From assembly GCA_964539115.1 (NCBI GenBank), contig CAZIHY010000082.1, positions 1 to 9,221 on the forward strand: 9,221 nucleotides of DNA. Direction: 5' to 3'. The translations under genes were made by a program, and so were the position numbers. This document shows, piece by piece, positions 5,756 through 9,221 of the stretch. This stretch comes from CAKSXP01 sp964539115 (GTDB lineage: Bacteria > Bacillota > Clostridia > Oscillospirales > Oscillospiraceae). The notes under the pieces are model-generated. The model was not told the DNA's origin. It saw nothing but the letters and a program-made list of their open reading frames with translations, and made no database searches. Each line of letters starts with the position of its first letter. The first letter of the stretch is position 1.

Positions 5756-6841
5756 ATGAGCGAACCTCTGTTTAACAAGCTTGAGCAGATTTGTTTTGTC
5801 GTTGAGGACCTGTATAAGGCCATGGACCTCTTCATCGGATACGGCATCGGCCCGTTCAAGATCATGCGCTTCGGCGACGCAGGCGACGGCAACACCAACA
5901 CTGTCTCCATCGAAAATGTGAAACTCCACGGCCGCGACACGGGTACATATTCGATCATTGTCGGACTGTGCATGTTCCCCGAGAGCGGGGTTGAACTTGA
6001 GCTCATCCAGCCCCTCACCGGCGAGAGCATCTTTGCCGAGTATCTGCGCGAGCACGGCCCCGGAATACAGCATCTGTCCATCAGCCATGTTCCCTTTGAC
6101 GAGGCGATAGCCCGCATTGAGGCGACTGGGCATGAGATCAGCCAGATCGCTACCGTCGATACCGTCGAGACCTGCGTTTTCTCTGACCACCGCGACGTGA
6201 TCGGCTCCTACCTCGAGCTGCACAAGCGCCCCGACGATTTCCAGATGCCCGATATCGAGGACGAGTATTATCCCGAGGGCGGCGTCATGCCCGAGGGGGT
6301 AAAGCCCATGTTCACGGAATTTAATCAGCTCGGCATCGTTGTTGAGGACATGGATGAGGCCATTCACAGGCTCAACGATGATTACGGCATCGGCCCGTGG
6401 ATCATCATGGATTTTGGCGACACCGGCCGCGGCGACAACCACGCCTCTCTCGACAATTGCCGCAGAAACGGCGAAAAGACCGAGGATTATTCCCTGCACG
6501 GCGCGTTGTGCAACCTCCTCAACGTCCAGCTTGAGATGCTCCAGACTGTGAAGCACGGCTCCGGACACGAGGAGCACTTCAAAAAGCACGGCCCGGATAT
6601 ACACCATGTCTCCCTCACACAGACACAGAGCTATGAGGAGTGCGTCGAGCGTATGGCGAAAGCCGGAAACAACGATTTCTGGACCTGCACCATCGACGTT
6701 ACCGAGACCTGCAACATGTGTTTCCATGAGACGCTGGGCATCTTCTTCGAGACGCACAAGCGCCCTGACCCCTTTATCCCGCCGGAGATCAAAATAGAAA
6801 CCTATCCGGAGGGTCTCGACTTGAAACTGGAGGTAAAATGA
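5756..6841 (+). CDS. Tandem VOC-domain (glyoxalase/epimerase fold) protein
   Basis: This 361-residue cytosolic protein is made of two vicinal-oxygen-chelate domains, about 6-160 and 187-340, joined by an acidic linker and followed by a short tail. The repeats clearly share origin: YGIGPFKIMRFGDAG versus YGIGPWIIMDFGDTG, EHGPGIQHLS versus KHGPDIHHVS, and ELHKRPDDF versus ETHKRPDPF. In domain 1, VELELIQPLTGESIFAEYL (79-97) resembles methylmalonyl-CoA epimerase. Likely metal ligands are Q11, H106 and E154 in domain 1 and Q191, H284 and E332 in domain 2; the first position is usually His in the superfamily. The reaction is not readable: epimerase, isomerase and lyase activities all occur. An anaerobe makes an extradiol dioxygenase role unlikely. 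The start ATG has AGGAG at 5742-5746, 9 nt upstream. It is first in an operon with the dehydrogenase 1 nt downstream. Confidence 0.85.
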   Translation: MSEPLFNKLEQICFVVEDLYKAMDLFIGYGIGPFKIMRFGDAGDGNTNTVSIENVKLHGRDTGTYSIIVGLCMFPESGVELELIQPLTGESIFAEYLREHGPGIQHLSISHVPFDEAIARIEATGHEISQIATVDTVETCVFSDHRDVIGSYLELHKRPDDFQMPDIEDEYYPEGGVMPEGVKPMFTEFNQLGIVVEDMDEAIHRLNDDYGIGPWIIMDFGDTGRGDNHASLDNCRRNGEKTEDYSLHGALCNLLNVQLEMLQTVKHGSGHEEHFKKHGPDIHHVSLTQTQSYEECVERMAKAGNNDFWTCTIDVTETCNMCFHETLGIFFETHKRPDPFIPPEIKIETYPEGLDLKLEVK

Positions 6842-6842
6842 T

Positions 6843-7748
6843 ATGAACAAAATCGGATTTATCGGCCTCGGAATAATGGGCCGTCCTATGGTCTCGAACC
6901 TGCTGCGCGCGGGATATGAGATACTTGTAAACGACCTCAGCGAGAAGGCGGTCGCCGCCGTGACTGAGAACTTTCCGAACGCCGTGTACGCTTCTGCAGC
7001 TGAGATCGGCGAAAAATGCGATGTTATATTCACGATCCTGCCTACCGGCGCTATCGTTAAGAGCGTCCTCTTCGGAGAAAACGGCGTTGCTTCCACGGTC
7101 AAAGCCGGCGCGCTCGTTGTCGACATGAGCAGCGTTACGCCGGGCGAATCCCGTGAATGCAGCGAGAGGCTGGCAAAGCTCGGCGTTTCCTTCCTTGACA
7201 GCCCCGTCAGCGGCGGCGAACCCGGCGCGATCGACGGCACGCTTGCCTTCATGGCCGGCGGCGAGCAGGCGAGCTTTGACAGGGCCAAGCCGTATTTTGA
7301 GGTAATGGGCGCCTCGGCAACGCTCGTCGGCGGCAGCGGCAGCGGCTCTGTCGCGAAACTCACGAACCAGGTCATTGTGAACCTGACGATCGCCGCTGTG
7401 TCCGAGGGTTTTGTGCTTGCAGCTAAGGCCGGCGCCGACCCCGAAAAAGTCTGGCAGGCGATACGCGGCGGCCTTGCCGCCAGCGCCGTACTGGACGCAA
7501 AGATACCCAAGATGATGGACCGGGATTTTGCCCCCGGCGGCAAAATTTCCATAAACCGCAAGGATATAGGCAACGTCCTGTCCGCCGCGCACGAGCTGGA
7601 CGTCCCCGCGCCTCTGTCAGCCCAGTTGTATGAGATAATGCAGTCGCTGAAGGTCGCGGGACAGATGGACGAGGACCATGCCTCCATTGTCAAATACTTT
7701 GAACGCCTGGCGGACTGCGAGGTGAAGCGCGGGGGGACAGAGGAATGA
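6843..7748 (+). CDS. GarR-like NAD(P)-dependent beta-hydroxyacid dehydrogenase
   Basis: This 301-residue member of the 3-hydroxyisobutyrate dehydrogenase family most resembles GarR, tartronate semialdehyde (2-hydroxy-3-oxopropionate) reductase. It shows the Rossmann glycine motif GFIGLGIMG (5-13), the substrate-binding SPVSGGEPGAIDGTL (120-134), the catalytic lysine K172 in VAKLTNQ, and QAIRGGLAASAVLDAK (205-220), which closely follows GarR. R239-K240-D241 sit where the C-terminal KDL motif is expected. All key residues are present. The same family includes LtnD, which oxidises L-threonate in pathways with a DUF1537 kinase, so the kinase next door leaves threonate or a related acid sugar as an alternative substrate. 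The start has GGAGG at 6829-6833. Its stop overlaps the kinase start by 4 nt (ATGA), so the two are probably translationally coupled and work in one pathway. Confidence 0.9.
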   Translation: MNKIGFIGLGIMGRPMVSNLLRAGYEILVNDLSEKAVAAVTENFPNAVYASAAEIGEKCDVIFTILPTGAIVKSVLFGENGVASTVKAGALVVDMSSVTPGESRECSERLAKLGVSFLDSPVSGGEPGAIDGTLAFMAGGEQASFDRAKPYFEVMGASATLVGGSGSGSVAKLTNQVIVNLTIAAVSEGFVLAAKAGADPEKVWQAIRGGLAASAVLDAKIPKMMDRDFAPGGKISINRKDIGNVLSAAHELDVPAPLSAQLYEIMQSLKVAGQMDEDHASIVKYFERLADCEVKRGGTEE

Positions 7749-9169
7749 GCGTCGGACGCATACCCTTTTCTGAGCTTGAAAAACTGCCCCCGATACCGGC
7801 AAAGTACCTCGAGTGCACCGACGGCCTTTCGAAAAGCGGAAAGAAGATAATCGTTCTGGACGACGACCCGACCGGCACACAGACCGTCTGCGATACACCG
7901 GTGTACACTGACTGGGAGCCTGAGACGATAGAGTGCGCCTTTCGAGACGCTGAGCACCCGATGTTTTATGTGCTGACGAACTCGCGCGGCCTGACGGCGG
8001 AGGAGACTGAGCCGGTGCACAGAACGATCGCAGAAAACATTGTCGCCGCTTCGAAAAAAACGGAGTTGGATTATGTCCTCATAAGCCGCAGCGACTCTAC
8101 CCTGCGCGGACATTATCCGCTTGAAACGCGCGTTCTGCGCGAGACGATCGAGGCTCTGTCCGACAAGCGCTTTGACGCCGAGATAATCTGTCCCTTCTTC
8201 CCGGAGGGCGGGCGCTATACGGTTGGAGATGTTCACTATGTCAAGGAGGGGGACGAACTTGTCCCCGCCGGAGAGACGGAATTTGCGCGTGACAAGACTT
8301 TTGGTTACAAGAGCTCTGAGATGCGCGCGTGGTGCGAGGAAAAGAGCGGCGGAACGGTGAAGGCTGCCGATGTCCTCTGCATTTCAATTGACGAGGAGCG
8401 CGACTGCGACGTTGAGGGCATAGCGGAAAAGCTCATGCAGGTGAAAAATTTCGGAAAAGTCGTCGTCAACTGTGCCAGCTATGCCGATTTGCGGGTATTT
8501 GCCGATGCGCTGAATATCGCCGCCGCGGCCGGACGCGGGTTTATGTTCCGCTCCGCTGCCGCTGTTCCTAAGGTACTCGGCGGCATCCCGGACAGACCGC
8601 TGCTGAGCCATGACGAGCTTGTCGACCGCAAGGGCGGCGGGCTGATAATCGCCGGCTCACACACCGCGAGGACGACGAGCCAGCTCGAGAGCCTGAAAAA
8701 CTCCGGCTTGCCTGTGACCTTCGTGGAATTTGACCAGCATCTGGCCGCCGTTCCTGGAGGCCTTGAGGGAGAGACGAAGCGCGTTGCAGAGCTGGCCGGC
8801 GAGCTTTTGCGGAAGGGCGAAAGCGTCGCCGTCTGCACCCGCCGCGAACGCTATGACCCGCCTGGGGATAAGGAGGAGCAGCTGCGCGTCTCCGTTGCGA
8901 TCTCCTCGGCGCTGACGGCGGTTGTCTCAACTCTTACGGAACCGCCCGCATTCATAATCGCAAAGGGCGGTATCACCTCCAGCGACGTTGCAACGACGGC
9001 GCTCGGCATCCGTCGTGCGATGGTCATCGGGCAGATCAGCGCGGGCATTCCCGTCTGGCGTGCCCCGGAGGACAGCCGCTTCCCCGGCAGCGCGTATGTG
9101 ATCTTCCCCGGAAACGTCGGAACGGAGGACACTTTGACAGAGTGCGTCAGAGAGCTTATGGCGAAATAA
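7745..9169 (+). CDS. Four-carbon acid sugar kinase family protein (DUF1537)
   Basis: This 474-residue ATP-dependent kinase belongs to the OtnK/DtnK/LtnK family, which phosphorylates tetronates or oxo-tetronates. The N-terminal domain carries DDDPTGTQT (39-47), SRSDSTLRGHYP (114-125) and CPFFPEGGRYT (149-159). The C-terminal nucleotide-binding domain carries AGSHT (303-307), KGGITSSD (407-414) and FPGNVG (454-459). All motifs expected for activity are intact. It is about 50 residues longer than the ~420 of classical OtnK, with a leader of about 33 residues before the first strand, and so belongs to a longer subgroup whose substrates are less well assigned. It overlaps the dehydrogenase gene by 4 nt and ends the operon. 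With a dehydrogenase it would be expected to feed an aldolase step, but no aldolase or isomerase gene follows before the terminator. Confidence 0.9.
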   Translation: MSVGRIPFSELEKLPPIPAKYLECTDGLSKSGKKIIVLDDDPTGTQTVCDTPVYTDWEPETIECAFRDAEHPMFYVLTNSRGLTAEETEPVHRTIAENIVAASKKTELDYVLISRSDSTLRGHYPLETRVLRETIEALSDKRFDAEIICPFFPEGGRYTVGDVHYVKEGDELVPAGETEFARDKTFGYKSSEMRAWCEEKSGGTVKAADVLCISIDEERDCDVEGIAEKLMQVKNFGKVVVNCASYADLRVFADALNIAAAAGRGFMFRSAAAVPKVLGGIPDRPLLSHDELVDRKGGGLIIAGSHTARTTSQLESLKNSGLPVTFVEFDQHLAAVPGGLEGETKRVAELAGELLRKGESVAVCTRRERYDPPGDKEEQLRVSVAISSALTAVVSTLTEPPAFIIAKGGITSSDVATTALGIRRAMVIGQISAGIPVWRAPEDSRFPGSAYVIFPGNVGTEDTLTECVRELMAK

Positions 9170-9190
9170 AAACCAAATATCTGCACAAAT

Positions 9191-9221
9191 AAAAATGGCA
9201 AGGTTATACCTTGCCATTTTT
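9191..9221 (+). terminator. Intrinsic terminator of the VOC-dehydrogenase-kinase operon
   Basis: AAAAATGGCAAGG (9191-9203) and CCTTGCCATTTTT (9209-9221) are perfect 13-bp arms around the loop TTATA, starting about 20 nt after the kinase stop. The A/T ends make it usable in both directions. The T-tract runs to the window edge. Confidence 0.92.

Noticed and set aside
5750..8236. An 828-codon open frame on the minus strand across the VOC and dehydrogenase genes.
   Set aside because: It lies antisense to two clear family members. C/G-rich third positions on the coding strand keep this frame free of stops. Its product is low in complexity and shows no known domain.
4838..9169. The idea that the right block is a polyphenol- or C-glycoside-cleaving cluster.
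   Set aside because: No Gfo/Idh oxidoreductase, DgpB/C-type, chalcone isomerase or phloretin hydrolase sequence is present; the kinase and dehydrogenase point to acid sugars instead.

Overview
The window looks like chromosomal DNA of a Gram-positive, low-oxygen-adapted Clostridia-type bacterium, most plausibly of the Oscillospiraceae/Ruminococcaceae kind. This is inferred from the darA-holB-ricT gene order, which is typical of Firmicutes, from strong AGGAGG-type ribosome binding sites and sigma-A promoters, and from moderately high GC with AT-rich gaps. No rRNA, tRNA, CRISPR array, transposase or phage gene is visible.

Left block (1-2460, minus strand): a housekeeping operon read leftward from a clear sigma-A promoter (2432-2460). 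It encodes the cyclic-di-AMP receptor DarA, the DNA polymerase III delta-prime subunit HolB and the PSP1-domain protein RicT (YaaT), and ends in a strong hairpin terminator (66-111). darA and holB overlap by 4 nt. ricT starts at TTG with its Shine-Dalgarno over the holB stop.

Middle block (2565-4741, plus strand): a divergently transcribed M20-family amidohydrolase, a 49-residue unrecognised protein with its own terminator, and a YfcE-type metallophosphoesterase with its own extended -10 promoter. These look like independent single-gene units.

Right block (4744-9221, plus strand): an accessory metabolic cassette in two transcription units. The first is a SnoaL/NTF2-fold protein of 257 residues with its own promoter and terminator. 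The second is a three-gene operon of a tandem-domain VOC (glyoxalase/epimerase fold) protein, a GarR-like tartronate semialdehyde/3-hydroxyisobutyrate-family dehydrogenase and a four-carbon acid sugar kinase (DUF1537). It is closed by a 13-bp perfect terminator hairpin. The kinase plus dehydrogenase pair points to catabolism of a tetronate-like or related acid sugar, but the usual partners (OtnI isomerase, OtnC aldolase, PdxA2) are absent from the operon and a VOC protein occupies their place. Both units have a dyad with the same GTATAC core just downstream of the -10 box, which suggests co-regulation by a factor not encoded here. This cassette is the most promising candidate for something undescribed.
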